The notes beneath the pieces were generated by a model. It did no database searches, was not told the origin of the DNA, and was given only the letters and a program-made list of their open reading frames with translations. A stretch of 64,000 nucleotides of DNA from Trogon surrucura. Lineage: Eukaryota; Chordata; Aves; Trogoniformes; Trogonidae. Positions within the stretch are counted from its first letter, which is position 1. The number at the start of each line of letters is the position of its first letter. The DNA is taken from the NCBI GenBank assembly GCA_020746105.1, contig CM036618.1, positions 13,251,001 through 13,315,000 on the forward strand. The letters run 5' to 3'. Shown here piece by piece: positions 13,116-24,449 of this stretch. The position numbers were made by a program, and so were the translations under genes.

Positions 13116-13876
13116 TGTCGAGGGTTAGAGCTGGGCTGACAGATGTTCTCTAACCCCTCTCCCTTCCCAAGAGGTCAGAGAAAAGGAATGAAACAGAGAA
13201 ACTTACGGACTGGGAAAAAAAGCCCAGCTTTAATAAGAAAATGATAGTGCTGAAAAGGGAATAACAAAAATAATTAAATATATACAAATGTATGCAAACC
13301 CAATATTAAACTCCTCTTCCCCCCCGGTAGCAATCTGCACTGATGCTGCAGAGCAGGCAGCACTAGGAAAGGCCCAGGCTCAGTGGCAGAGGGGATCTGG
13401 ATACGGGAGCTGGATTTTGGAACTCAGGACTGGGATCAAAGCCAGAAGATTGGATGGAGTCCCCCTCGGACACCGGCCATTGCAGAAGAAGGCTTAATCC
13501 CCGTGATCCCTCAGTTTTGTACTAAATATGCCATATATGGAATGGAATACTCTTTCCGGTCACCTGTCCTGCCTGTTCCTCCCCAAATATGTGACCTTTT
13601 ACTTTCTTATGACACTTTTTACTTCCCTGCACCCCCAGCGTGGCACACAAGAGCCAGGAGTGACCTTCGTCACTGTAGGAGCAAGTATAAGCAAGAGCCT
13701 TTCTGCATCCCAATCCCTGATAGTAACTGTAAACATCAGGCATTTTCACTTCTAGCAGCAGACACTGTCTGCAAAAACATGCTGTTAACTTCAGAAAGTG
13801 CAGCTTCTTAGAACAGACTGAGCTGAAAAGTAAAATCACTGAACAGAATTTTTTCTGTTCAGCTCAAGCCAGGACA
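13116..13876 (-). mobile_element. ERV LTR, 761 bp, inverted (family A, copy 2)
   Basis: Read on the minus strand it starts TGTCCTGGCTTGAGC and ends CAGCTCTAACCCTCGACA, aligning along its length with the LTR at 10317-11159 (shared blocks TTCTGAAGT, TGTCTGCA, GGCTCTTGC, CCATATA...CATATTTAGTA, ATTAAAGCTG). The polyadenylation signal is at 13229-13234. The TATA box seen in copy 1 (TATAAA) reads TACAAA here. A perfect 10-bp inverted repeat with a 4-base loop (13839-13862) sits near its U3 start. No convincing target duplication flanks it, and no internal retroviral sequence adjoins it. Confidence 0.82.
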
Positions 13877-14580
13877 ATGGGTTTTGAATTTTTTCATTGC
13901 AGACACAGTATCTGGTGATATTTTTTGAGTTAGCTGAACTTAGTAGTGCTGACTCTAACAGAAACACAGATGTTAAGTGCCATTATACTTTAATAATTAT
14001 GCAGAAAAGCTTAAATATAATTTCTGAATAATTTTTTATCAGCTGCTAGAACAATAGATATAGCTATGGCTTATTTAATACAAAACGGTTCGATTATAGC
14101 CTACTGAAAGCCTTGAATTCTGTTATATGTACTAATACACAGGATTTTTTAATAAATAGTAATTGAATGTATCTTTTGTGCCTGCCTTTCAAATGATTGG
14201 AGGCAAAACTAGCACTGCTCTTCGCAGTACATGTTGGAAAAATGTGGATGACTAATAAGTGAACAAATACAAGATTGTTAAAATCCAGCTTAATAACAGC
14301 ACCTGTGCAGTAGAAGTGTAGCTAGTGTCTCTTTCAGCGAATTGAAACAGGTTGTTTGGAAACTGTCTTCCAACAGTAGAAGGAGTAACAAGAAGAGATG
14401 ACGAACATTTGAGAGAAGACATCAGAAAAAGGGCTGGAATGGTTGTAAGAACTCGAAGTTTCTTCATCAAGCAGGATTATGCCAGGGCATTTTGTAAATG
14501 CATATTACCAAGAAGCTTCATGTGGTTAAGGGTAAGCTCAGCTTTTGCTCTTACAGCTTGCATCCAGTTTTGATCTTAAT
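13877..14580. other. Intergenic, no gene recognised
   Basis: AT-rich unique-looking sequence. The short open frames of 72-73 residues on both strands overlap one another and lack any recognisable domain. Confidence 0.6.
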
Positions 14581-14755
14581 CATAGAATCATAGAATGTTA
14601 GGGATTGGAAGGGACCTCGAAAGATCATCAAGTCCAATCCCCCTGCCAGAGCAGGAATGCCTAGATTATGCTACACAGGAACGTGTCCAGGCAGGTCTTG
14701 AATGTCTCCAGAGAAGGAGACTCCACAACCTCTCTGGGCAGCCTGTTCCAGTGTA
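14581..14755 (-). mobile_element. CR1 LINE 3' fragment
   Basis: The + strand begins CATAGAATCATAGAATG, followed by 'ggattggaagggacctcgaa' and 'agtccaatccccctgccaga'. This is the CR1 subfamily whose body reads 'ggagactccacaacctctct'. It is cut off abruptly at about 14755, after 'cagcctgttccagtg'. Confidence 0.9.
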
Positions 14756-16156
14756 ATCTTCTGCTGTCAGCATGGACTTCCCATATGCCATTGGAGAACG
14801 TACCTGCCGTTGTCCTCTAGCCAAGGCACCGAGGTCTCTTTACCTGCTGTGTTCCTGCTGAGCCATCAGTAGAACATTTCTAGGCAGAGTGTCAGGTAAA
14901 CTCAAAATACTATAAAAAAATACCTGGGAAAACGAAGAGTTGATTTTATTCAGAATTGTTTCTCTCAGGTATCATTCAGTTGAAAATGGAAATAAAGACG
15001 CTGGTTTCAACATTTGTCCATTGATGGTGTGGGTGATAGATGAAAGTTGGGCAACTGTCTATATGAAATGCAGCAGTTTAACATTTAAAAGTTATGGAGA
15101 ATTGTATAAGCAAAACTAGTATATGGTGAGTTGTATAGGCAAAATCATGGTTTGGTACGGTAACCAGTCTATCATCATATAAAATAGATGCCACCATTTG
15201 ATATTTGATCTGACTCAATGCGGCAATAGAAAAGACTGATTGTTGATAGATAAAGAGAAATGTAGATTCCATTTTGATTAAACATCTACCCTCTACAAGG
15301 CCCCTTGAATTATCAAAATGTTTTTAGCCAGGAGTCATAATGAAAATTCAATACAAATTATATTCAGTGTATGAACTAAGATGCCTAGACTAACTCTCTG
15401 TTAAAATACCTCCCACCAAAGTTTAAATAGGCAAAAATACGCAAAACTTCCCAAAGATATGTGAAAATTAAGTGCATCAGCATGGATATACGTATGTATA
15501 CGTACTTATATAACCTATGGTTTTACAGTGTAATCAAAATGTACTCTCATTAACAATGACATTTTGGAGCCTCTAATGCAACATATTGACAATATTTCAC
15601 AATTCTGAATAGGGATAGAGATGGGAAACCCTTGGGAAACTCCCATCCATAGAGTAAGGTAGGCTCTAAGGTGACCTGAATTGCCTTTGGGACAGAACTG
15701 TCTCACTGCACTGAATGATTGAGGAGACTTAGGGAAAACTTATACCAGCGTCTCTGTTTTCAGACTGCAAGAGCTGAAAAATCCTTTTTATTGATTATTT
15801 GTAGCTAGGGGTAAAATATATAGCTATTTAAAAATGTTTTCCCAGCATTGCAATTCTGTTATTCTAAGATTTGTATTCCAGCAACATCCAGAGCCTCTGG
15901 TCACAAATTCACGTTTTACTGCAAAATCTTCCAACAAAGATCTTAACATTATTTTTTGTTTTCTGTCTGTCAATGTGGTTTTAATTTATTTATTGCTTGA
16001 CCAAAAAAAACCCCCAACCTTTTCAAAGTGAGCTATCTTTGATATACTTCTACACTGTAGGTAAAGAAATCTTTTCAATTTTAAAATAATTTTGTTCGCT
16101 TAGAGGAGTATATTGATGGATGCATGAGTGAAGGAATGTGTTATCCATATGCAGCA

Positions 16157-16191
<35 letters not shown>

Positions 16192-18391
16192 AGCACATAT
16201 ATATATATAACACAGATATATAACTGACTATAGGAAGTCCTATAGATTAGTATGAAGATGGATCTCAAATTTTATTCTTCTCATACATTTCCACCCTCTT
16301 GGAGCACATTTTTCATTGAGAAAACAATCAATGTTTTATGTACCATTGAAGACAGATCCTTGTGCCCCTTGCCCTACATATCAACTCGTTCTTCTTCCTG
16401 CCTCACTTTCTTCCCTCTTCATCGCTGCTTTTATCCCAGAATTTGCTGAGATTCTGCCAGCACAGACTGGCTGGCACTTCCCTACGGCCTCGCTACAGCA
16501 AAACTGACCTGCCTGGGCTTGCCGAGGTTCACCTGTTGCATGCTTGTGCCTCAGAAGTACAACGTAACTCACCAGGGGTGGTGGTCCTGTCCAATATCTT
16601 CCCCCTGGGAGAGGTTCCTTGGCAATGGACAGATACTGAGCCTCAGGATGTCTCTCTGGCCACAACTGTGTGAGCCCATGGCAGTTCTGAGTTACCCTGC
16701 TTTGTGAACAGTGTCAGAAATCTTCAGTTTCCAGGGACCTATGGATGATGGCCATGGGAACTTGAACATGGTGTTGGTTTTGGAGCCAGTGCCCTAAGGA
16801 GAGTGCCATGAAAATTAAAATACAGCTCTTTTGCCCCCATGAAATAAGGATTTGTGAGTAGTCCTATGTTAAGTTTTTTGTATCTTTCTATGTTATATGC
16901 ATATTTTATTATTTGTTGGGGTTTTTTTTAAAAACATCATTAGAAATATATCTATAAAAAGGCTTTTATGATAGTGGAAAACTGCAAGGAAAATGTTTTG
17001 ACATATTTTCAGAAGAGAATCTTTGTTAAAAGACGATGAAGTCTTGAATTATACTTGTGTGCTACACTATACTACTTTCTTTTATCCTATGTATTTAGTA
17101 TGTTATTACCTGAAAATAATTACAGGGTACAAGGAATGGAGAAATGAAAAAGAAGTATAGTTAATACTGAAAAAAAAATACAAGATTGCTCATAAAACTG
17201 AAGACACAGCGTAGGACGTGTTCATCCTTGTGAAAATTCTTCCTTTGTAAGTGCTGCCAAGGTCAATGTCAGCTTGAATTCTTTAATGCATACTGTAAGT
17301 GCTAGCTGTGCAGATTAGATCTGCCCAGAGCTATTCTTATTTGTTCATCCAGCTTTTAAAAATACATGTTTGTGCTCTTTTATTAAAAAAATTTCCATTA
17401 AAAAAATCATCAGTCCAAGCTTGTATCAAGCCTTTCATTATCCTCGTTCTCCACCTACTTTTCATTTTGCCCCAGGAATATACACAAACAAGTTTCCAGC
17501 TGCACGCTGCTGAATGTATTTTCACATTCAATAACAAAGGAATAATATATTTCCTGCATTTCCCGGATGAGTTAATGAAGTTAGATTTTATAGGGAATAA
17601 AAATAGTTCAATGTTAGAACTCATTGTAGGAATCTTAACATTTACTAAAATGCTGAACTAATAATATTGAACATGAAATTTTATTTGTAATTGCTTTTAT
17701 TTCTAGAATGAATCTTTACCTGCATGAACCATGTCATTAATGGCACAAAATAATCCAAAGTACAGCAATATTTCATGCAGTCCCACTTATCGTATTAAGC
17801 CTCCTCTGTTTCTGAAGCTTCCAAGGAAAGAGAGAAGAGGAAAAAGAGAGAAGTCCTTTTTTACATACATCCTTTCTTTTATTGTTTGATCAAATGTGAG
17901 GTTGTTTGGCTGTTGTCAGATCATTTTAGGGCCAAATCTTTTAGAATTTTTTTGTATCAAATAATTTTTCTCTGGCAAAGAAAATATTGGAAAAAAATCT
18001 AATTTGGCTCAATACCTAGGTATGGTCCTTAAAGATTCCTGGTGATACTTGTCTCTATGACAGAGAGGTATGTGATACTTCCTGAGTAAGCACAAGCAGG
18101 AGTAGCAGGAGTCTTTCAGTCTTTGCACCTAATATCTGCCAACACAGTCATTTACAGCTTTGCCCTTGACAGTCTTCCAAAGAGCTCAGGAATATTTCTG
18201 TATCAGAGGATGGACACTTCTGGGCAATACCAGGATAGAATGTCAGAAATGCTAACAACTTGTTCAGGATAGTCCAAAGATGTGATCTCAGAGATTTCCT
18301 TTCATCATCTATTATCCTGGACTACCAAATGCATTCACTATGTTTCAAAGTGATATTTGGCTTCTCAATTTGATAATTTGATTACACAGTA
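14756..18391. other. Intergenic, no gene recognised
   Basis: Largely AT-rich. Contains a (TA)n microsatellite (16157-16209) and a GC-richer patch (about 16360-16800) with overlapping open frames on both strands up to 103 residues, none with a recognisable domain. The 120-residue frame at 17299-17661 is low-complexity, Leu/Ile/Phe-rich and looks random. Confidence 0.6.
16157..16209. repeat. (TA)n microsatellite
   Basis: About 14 uninterrupted TA units, a short break (GAAAAGCACA), then five more. Probably length-variable between individuals. Confidence 0.9.
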
Positions 18392-19350
18392 TTGTTGGAT
18401 TTGGTAGGGACCTCTAGAGATCATCTAGCCCAATCTCTCCACTAAAGCAGGATTGCCTAGAGCACATCACACAGGATTGCACCCAGGTGGGTTTTGAAAG
18501 TCTCCAAAGAAGAAGACTCCACAATCTCCCTGGGCAGCCTGTGCCAGTGCTCTGTCACTGTCACAGTAAAGAAGTTCTGCTTCATATTTAGACGAAACTT
18601 CCTGTGTTTTGTCTTGTGCCTGTTTCCTCTTGTTCTGTCACTAGAACCTACAGAAAAGTCTGGGTCCACCCTCCTTGCACCTACCCTTTAGATATTCATA
18701 GACATTCACAGAATCATAGAATCATAGAATGGCCTAGGTTGGAAGGGACCTTAGAGATCATCCAATCCAGCCTCCCTGTCACGGGCAGGGACGCCTCTCA
18801 ACTAGATCAGGCTACTCAAGGCTCTGCCCAACCTGGCCTTGAACACCTCCAGGGAGGGGGCAGCCACAACATCTCTGGGTAATTTATTCCAAAGTCTTGC
18901 CACCCTTGTACTGAAGAATTTCTTCCTAACATCTAATCTAAATCTATTCTCCTTCAACTTAAACCCATTTCCCCTTGTCCTATCAGTGAACGCTCTTGTA
19001 AAAAGTCCCTCCCCAGGGATCCTACAGGATCCCTTCAGGTACTGGAAGGCAGCTATTAGGTCCCCCTGAAGTCTTCTCTTTTCAAGACTGAACAATCCCA
19101 GCTCCTGCAGCCTGTTCTCATAGCAGAGGTGCTCCAGCCCCTGGATCATCTTTGTGGCCTCCTCTGAACACGCTCCAACAGTTCTATGTCCCTCTTACGG
19201 TGGGGGCACCAGAACTGGACACAGTATTCGAGGTGGGGTCTCACAAGAGCAGAGTAAAGGGGGATAAGGTCTCCTCTCAGTCTTCTCCAGGCTAAAAAGT
19301 CCCAACTCTCTCAACCTTTCCTTGTAAGAGAGATGCTCCAGGATGGAGGA
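18392..19350 (-). mobile_element. Nested CR1 pair: old CR1 interrupted by a younger CR1
   Basis: The older copy covers 18392-18706 and continues at 19263-19350; the text passes from 'tttagatattcatagacatt' directly to 'gataaggtctcctctcagtc', which are adjacent in CR1. Between them (about 18707-19262) sits a second, better preserved CR1 3' end starting CACAGAATCATAGAATCAT. The inner copy keeps, on the minus strand (18802-19149), an open frame of 115 residues with the ORF2 tail ([20 protein letters not shown] ... NKLPRDVV). Both lie in the same orientation and are 5'-truncated. Confidence 0.88.
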
Positions 19351-22300
19351 CTGAGCCATCTGAACTTCAGGGAGGTGGCGACCTTACAAATATCCCTCTT
19401 GATTCCCACATTGCCATGCAACACTCTTTCTCCTGGCTTTACTGTACTGGAGAAAACTGTTTTTTAAAAGTTTAAAATACTGTTATCATCTATCTCTTGC
19501 TCACTCATCTATCATTGCTGCGCTTCCTGCTGGTGCTGCTGGGCTGTTAATGGATTTTCAAGCTGACCCTGCCATGGCCTGTTGGCATTGCTAGGCTGTC
19601 TCTTGGGGTACTGACTTTGTATCCACAGCAAGAGGCTGGGTTTGTTGTTGACATGCTTGTCCCACTCTGTACTGTTGCAGTCCTTACTGTGCTCCTGCAA
19701 GTTACTGACAATTAATGTCATGCTGGTTCCTTACAAGAAGGGTGATGTCTCAGAAGACTGTGCAATAGGTTATTTTTTGTTTGGTACAGAAAAAGTAATG
19801 CCTGAATTGGAATATTTTTAATTTTTAAAGGTTTTCTTTTTGGAGCAAATTTTGTTTATAAGTTTTCCTCATAGAAGTGAAAGGCAGAAAAATATTCCTT
19901 CTGGATCTAGGAAACATTTTGTTCCATACCAAACATAATATTGTGTTTCCAGATTAGATACTTCTACCAAAATTAAACAATAGAAATACAGCAGTAAATT
20001 TTCACTGCCCTCAGTGAGTAGTCAGGACACTTACATAATATGTGAGGGGTTTAGATTCCCTCAAGAAGCATGACTTTTTCACCTTCTGCCTGCCTGCTGC
20101 GTGTTCTAGGTGTTGTACTCTGTGGGTGCACCTTTACTCAGTCATGCAACTGCGGACCTTCTACTGTGTGTAATTATTTTAACAGGAACTGACAGCTGCT
20201 TGTTCCACCTTCTCAATAAGTGCCAGAGCATTTAACCTGTTGCATCATTCTCATCTCCTCCCTCATAAATATTTAAGTATTTGTACAAGATGGAAGTGCT
20301 TCAGAAGAAGAAATTTGAACAACTTATGCTAGAATGCAGCAGTCACATACCCTGTTCTGAGATACTGTTTCTGAGATCCTTGTTGATGCATGCACACTGT
20401 AAGAAGTGCCGTTATCTCCACATGGCTGTGTTGAGCATAATTCCAAATGGGTCTGTTTGTACATAAAGAAGATGTTGTGTTCCTACGTAGCTGAGCTCTG
20501 AATTCTGCAGAGGGTGTGGTGACTCTTGGAGCAGGAGATATGCATGTACCGAGAGAATTTGTTCTCCATCTCAATCTCAGGATAGTATCAGTTCTTGAAG
20601 GAGGATCGATCTCTGAGATATGACATTAGTAATGAGTTGTGATTCTTGAACAACAAATTGACCTTTTACTGACTTTCATTACTTCAGTTCCTAGGCTACT
20701 GGAAATGTTGAAGTATTTAAAACTTAAGTACTCAGTCTCAGTTTCACTGAAATCCACTCCACAGAGAAATCAAATCCAAGAATATCTGCTTAGAAAAGAT
20801 ATGATTCTGGACTCATAATGGTACATTGCTTTTGGAAAAGCTGTAAATAGATTCTGCAGCAGACAATCTCCAAACTTTTCCCCTTGTTTCAGTTTGTTAG
20901 TCCAAAAATGAATAAAAAGTGTTAATCTTACATAAGAATAAACTGAGAACATTCTTCTGAGCCTCCCTGTTTCTGCCAGCTGTCGTGATGCCGAGGTCTT
21001 TGCTGCTGTGCAGTCATGTGCCCAAACTGCTTCTCTTGTCAACTCCAGCTTTGGGATAAATCTGGGTCTGACCCACCACCATATGCAACACTTCTTCACT
21101 GCTCAAACTACAGCTGCTTCTAGCACCATCTCAGCCATGTAAATGGTTAGAGTAAGATGACTAATGGTCAGGTGAACAAATACCTTTATCAAGAATTATT
21201 ATTCTGACCTAGTGACAGCAAAAACTTTAGAGTTGAAATGCAAGTCCTCTACTCAGTGTTTTGAAGCAGAAATGCAACTCTCCTTTATGAGAGTTGCATT
21301 TTTGCTTCTCAACTCTCTCATGAGCTGAGATTTTTAGAGGAGTAAAGGTCCCCTTTATGAACATATTTAATTCAGCAATATCAGGTGATAAACCCCAGCA
21401 TTTGGGATTACATCTCTTTATGAAATCATGCTCACTGAGTCTAAGAGAAGCTTTCTCCCTCCCACTGCCTTCATATTTAATTAATTTAGAAAAATGGCTT
21501 CAACTTCCTTTCTAATGTACTTGTATTTCCTACTTCACACTATCATCTTTGCCCATAAGGATGTTATTTTTTCATTTCACTTTTACTGCAAGATTGTTAA
21601 AGTTTTTTAGTTCTTTGACTGTCTCAAATTCTTTTGTATCCATGGCTGAATGCTGTAGTGAATTTGCACTGGTCTTGTGGAAACTGCTGAAAGTATTTCA
21701 ATTTGTTATCAAACGGAACATCACACTTGAGACCATTCCTTCTATTATGAAGACTGGGATTAAACTGATTTTATTGTGAAACTCCCTCCTGTTGATGTTA
21801 TCAACCACTACTAACCCTCGTGGTCATTTTATTGATTTAGTAAACCAGTTCTAGGAGAGCTGTCAGTTTGTAATCCAGGTAAAAGAGGCAGCAACTGCAG
21901 TTTCTGCAGCACTTCCTAGCCATGCAGATACATCTGTATAAACATTTTGAGAGTCTGGATCCTTTTGAATCTTCCTTAGAATGTGTGGGAGATGAGCTGA
22001 TTTATTTTCTCATTTATTTGTCATATGGAATATATACTAGTGCTAATTTTCCTGATTATTTATGTGGGTAGGAACTAAGACACTTCAGCAGAAAATATTC
22101 TTTTCTATGAAGACAAAATATTGATTTCCATTTTATGATCCCCAGATCTGTACTGATGTCCCCAGTCTCTCTCGTTGAAGCAGGCTGAGACAGAGAATGC
22201 TCCTGGACCTGCACTGACAGCACTGGGCACCTTCCAAGGCCGTGTTCTGAATGATGATCATCCTTCCTTGGGGAGAAACATAAGCAAATATGATTTGAAA

Positions 22301-24069
22301 CCTTACAATTTGCTGATAACGTTTACTTACCATAATTTCAGGAATCCACACTGAGGTGCGCTTTCAGAAGATGCAATCTAACGTGTTTCCTCAAGCTGCT
22401 GAATTCCCTGTGTTATTATCTGGTCCCTCATCTTGGCTACAGGATTGCTGCCGTGAATAATGACAGTGTGCAAAAATTATGAGTAGTGAGATGATAAGAT
22501 TATATGGTGCAGAACTGGGAATCGTACAAGCAATCTGAAAAAAGGATGTGGGGCAAAATAGATGTCTGGCAAATATGACCTCAAAAGACTGGCTCTATTA
22601 ATCTTCCCTGAAGAGTAAAATTCAACGTATTTGCACAAACTTCTGAAAAGCGTGTGCTTTTTGGGAGTGTACTATTTGGACAAAGAGAGCAGAGAAGCAT
22701 CGTGTTTGTGGTTCTGACTGGCTTTCTGTGTGGGAGCAGATATGAATGCTCTTCATGCTGCTTGGAGTGGTTTTTGCATAACACTAAAACCCAGTAAAAA
22801 ATAAGAATATTCTTGAATTGTTCATCTGTTCATAGACCTGCAATTTCACAGAAGTCAGCTATGTGAATGTGCATGTTTATAATATGAAAATGACAGTATT
22901 TAGGAGATGAAGGTAAGTGGTACCATCTAGCAGTTTATTTTACCAAAATTAAGTTTCGCTCGAGATGTAGCACTTGTCAGCTGTAATAAACTATTCTTGA
23001 ATTTAAGATGAAAGTATTTTTTTTTATAAATTCATATAGATTCATGTGTGACTTATATGTTATTTTACAGTAGATAATAAAACTTGATTTTCTTTTCAGT
23101 AATAACACTCTAATAGAATCTACTTGTTAAGAATAAATTTCATTTTGATTGTGCAAAGTCATGCAAAGTTTGAGAACCTGAAATCCTTCTGAGTGGAGAT
23201 AAGGACATACAAACAAAGAAATGCCATGAAAAAGGATGTTACCAGCACAGTCAATATAAGTCATTATTTTGTTTGCAGACCGACCACTCTGCAAATACGT
23301 TTCAGCAATTCCAACACATTTCTTGTAAAAAGGCTTTTTTAATCCTACATTTTCTCTAAGTAACAGAGACAAATTAATTGTAATTTTAAAGATTTTTTTT
23401 TTTTTTTTAATTAACAAAGTAAAACCGTAGAATGGTTTTATCAGCACAGGAACGTGAACCATCAAAATGTTAATCTACCAAAATTCCTTGGCATTGTTCA
23501 ACTTTTCTGTACCTATCTAAACATTTTTTAAATTCTATTTCGTGATTCAGCAGCTGATTTGGCTATTCATTCCTGGATGGGATTGATGCTATTGACTGGC
23601 TTCTCAAAAGGTCTGATTCAAAATTTCTTGAAGTCTGTAGGATATCGATAATTTAGTCTGTGTACTCTGGATCATGCCCAATGTGTAATCAGAATAACTG
23701 ATTTTTCCTTTAGACTACTCTTCACTGCACTGATTTTGCAAGAGTAAAACCAGTGTTAGCTGGGATTAAACTGCAAACTCTTTATTCTTCTTGTAATTAA
23801 AACATAAAAAGTATGGAATGAAAACATGACAAAAGTTATTAATGATAATTCCTACTTAACATAATGTTGTCTAATTACCAGGGAAAAATTATTTTGGGTT
23901 ACTATGATTTTGGTTTGATGAGTGAGAAAATGAAACTGGTATTAGAAACTACAAAGATCACAGGAAACAATATTTGTAAACCAAACGAAGTCTAATTGTA
24001 GTTTGAATGAAATATTTTGATGCTCTCTTAAAAGAAGCGTATCTCAATTTGAAGCTCCCAATTTAGCAT
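19351..24069. other. Intergenic, no gene recognised
   Basis: AT-rich unique-looking sequence without recognised interspersed repeats. It includes a strong 46-base hairpin at 21263-21308 and a T-run (about 23392-23408). The open frames here, up to 112 residues, have no recognisable domain. Confidence 0.6.
21263..21308. repeat. Perfect 20-bp inverted repeat with 6-base loop
   Basis: The left arm GAAGCAGAAATGCAACTCTC and right arm GAGAGTTGCATTTTTGCTTC pair along all 20 positions if one G-U pair is allowed; the loop is CTTTAT. No poly-T terminator or repeat-family match was recognised. Confidence 0.85.
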
Positions 24070-24449
24070 GGGGCTGTTTAGCCTTGAGAAGAGAAGGCTC
24101 AGAAGGGATCTTATTAATGTGCATTAAAATCTGAGAGGGGAGTGTCAAGAGGAAAATGCCAGTCTGTTTTCGCTGGTTCCAAGTAATAGGACAAGGAATA
24201 ATGGGTACAAGCTAAAACATAGGAAGTTCCACCTCAAGATGAGGAGAAACTTCTTTCCTGTGAGGGTGACAGAGCCCTGGCACAGGCTACCCAGGGAGGT
24301 TGTGCAGTCTCCTTCTCTGGAGACATTCAAAACCTTCCTGGACACGTCCCTGTGTGGCTGCCCTAGGGGATCCTGCTCTGGCAGGGGGCCTGGACTAGAT
24401 GATCTCTAGAGATCCCTTCCAACCACGAACATTCTGTGATTCTATGATG
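24070..24449 (+). mobile_element. CR1 LINE 3' part
   Basis: Starts in the ORF2 tail (GGGGCTGTTTAGCCTTGAGA), runs through 'caggctacccagggaggttg' and the 3' UTR 'gactagatgatctctagaga', and ends CATTCTGTGATTCTATGATG. About 380 bp, moderately diverged, with the ORF2 frame broken. Confidence 0.92.

Noticed and set aside
13383..13839. Open frames of 142 (+) and 105 (-) residues
   Set aside because: They lie inside the inverted LTR copy and mirror those in the first LTR.
17299..17661. 120-residue open frame
   Set aside because: Leu/Ile/Phe-rich chance frame overlapped by a 95-residue frame on the other strand.
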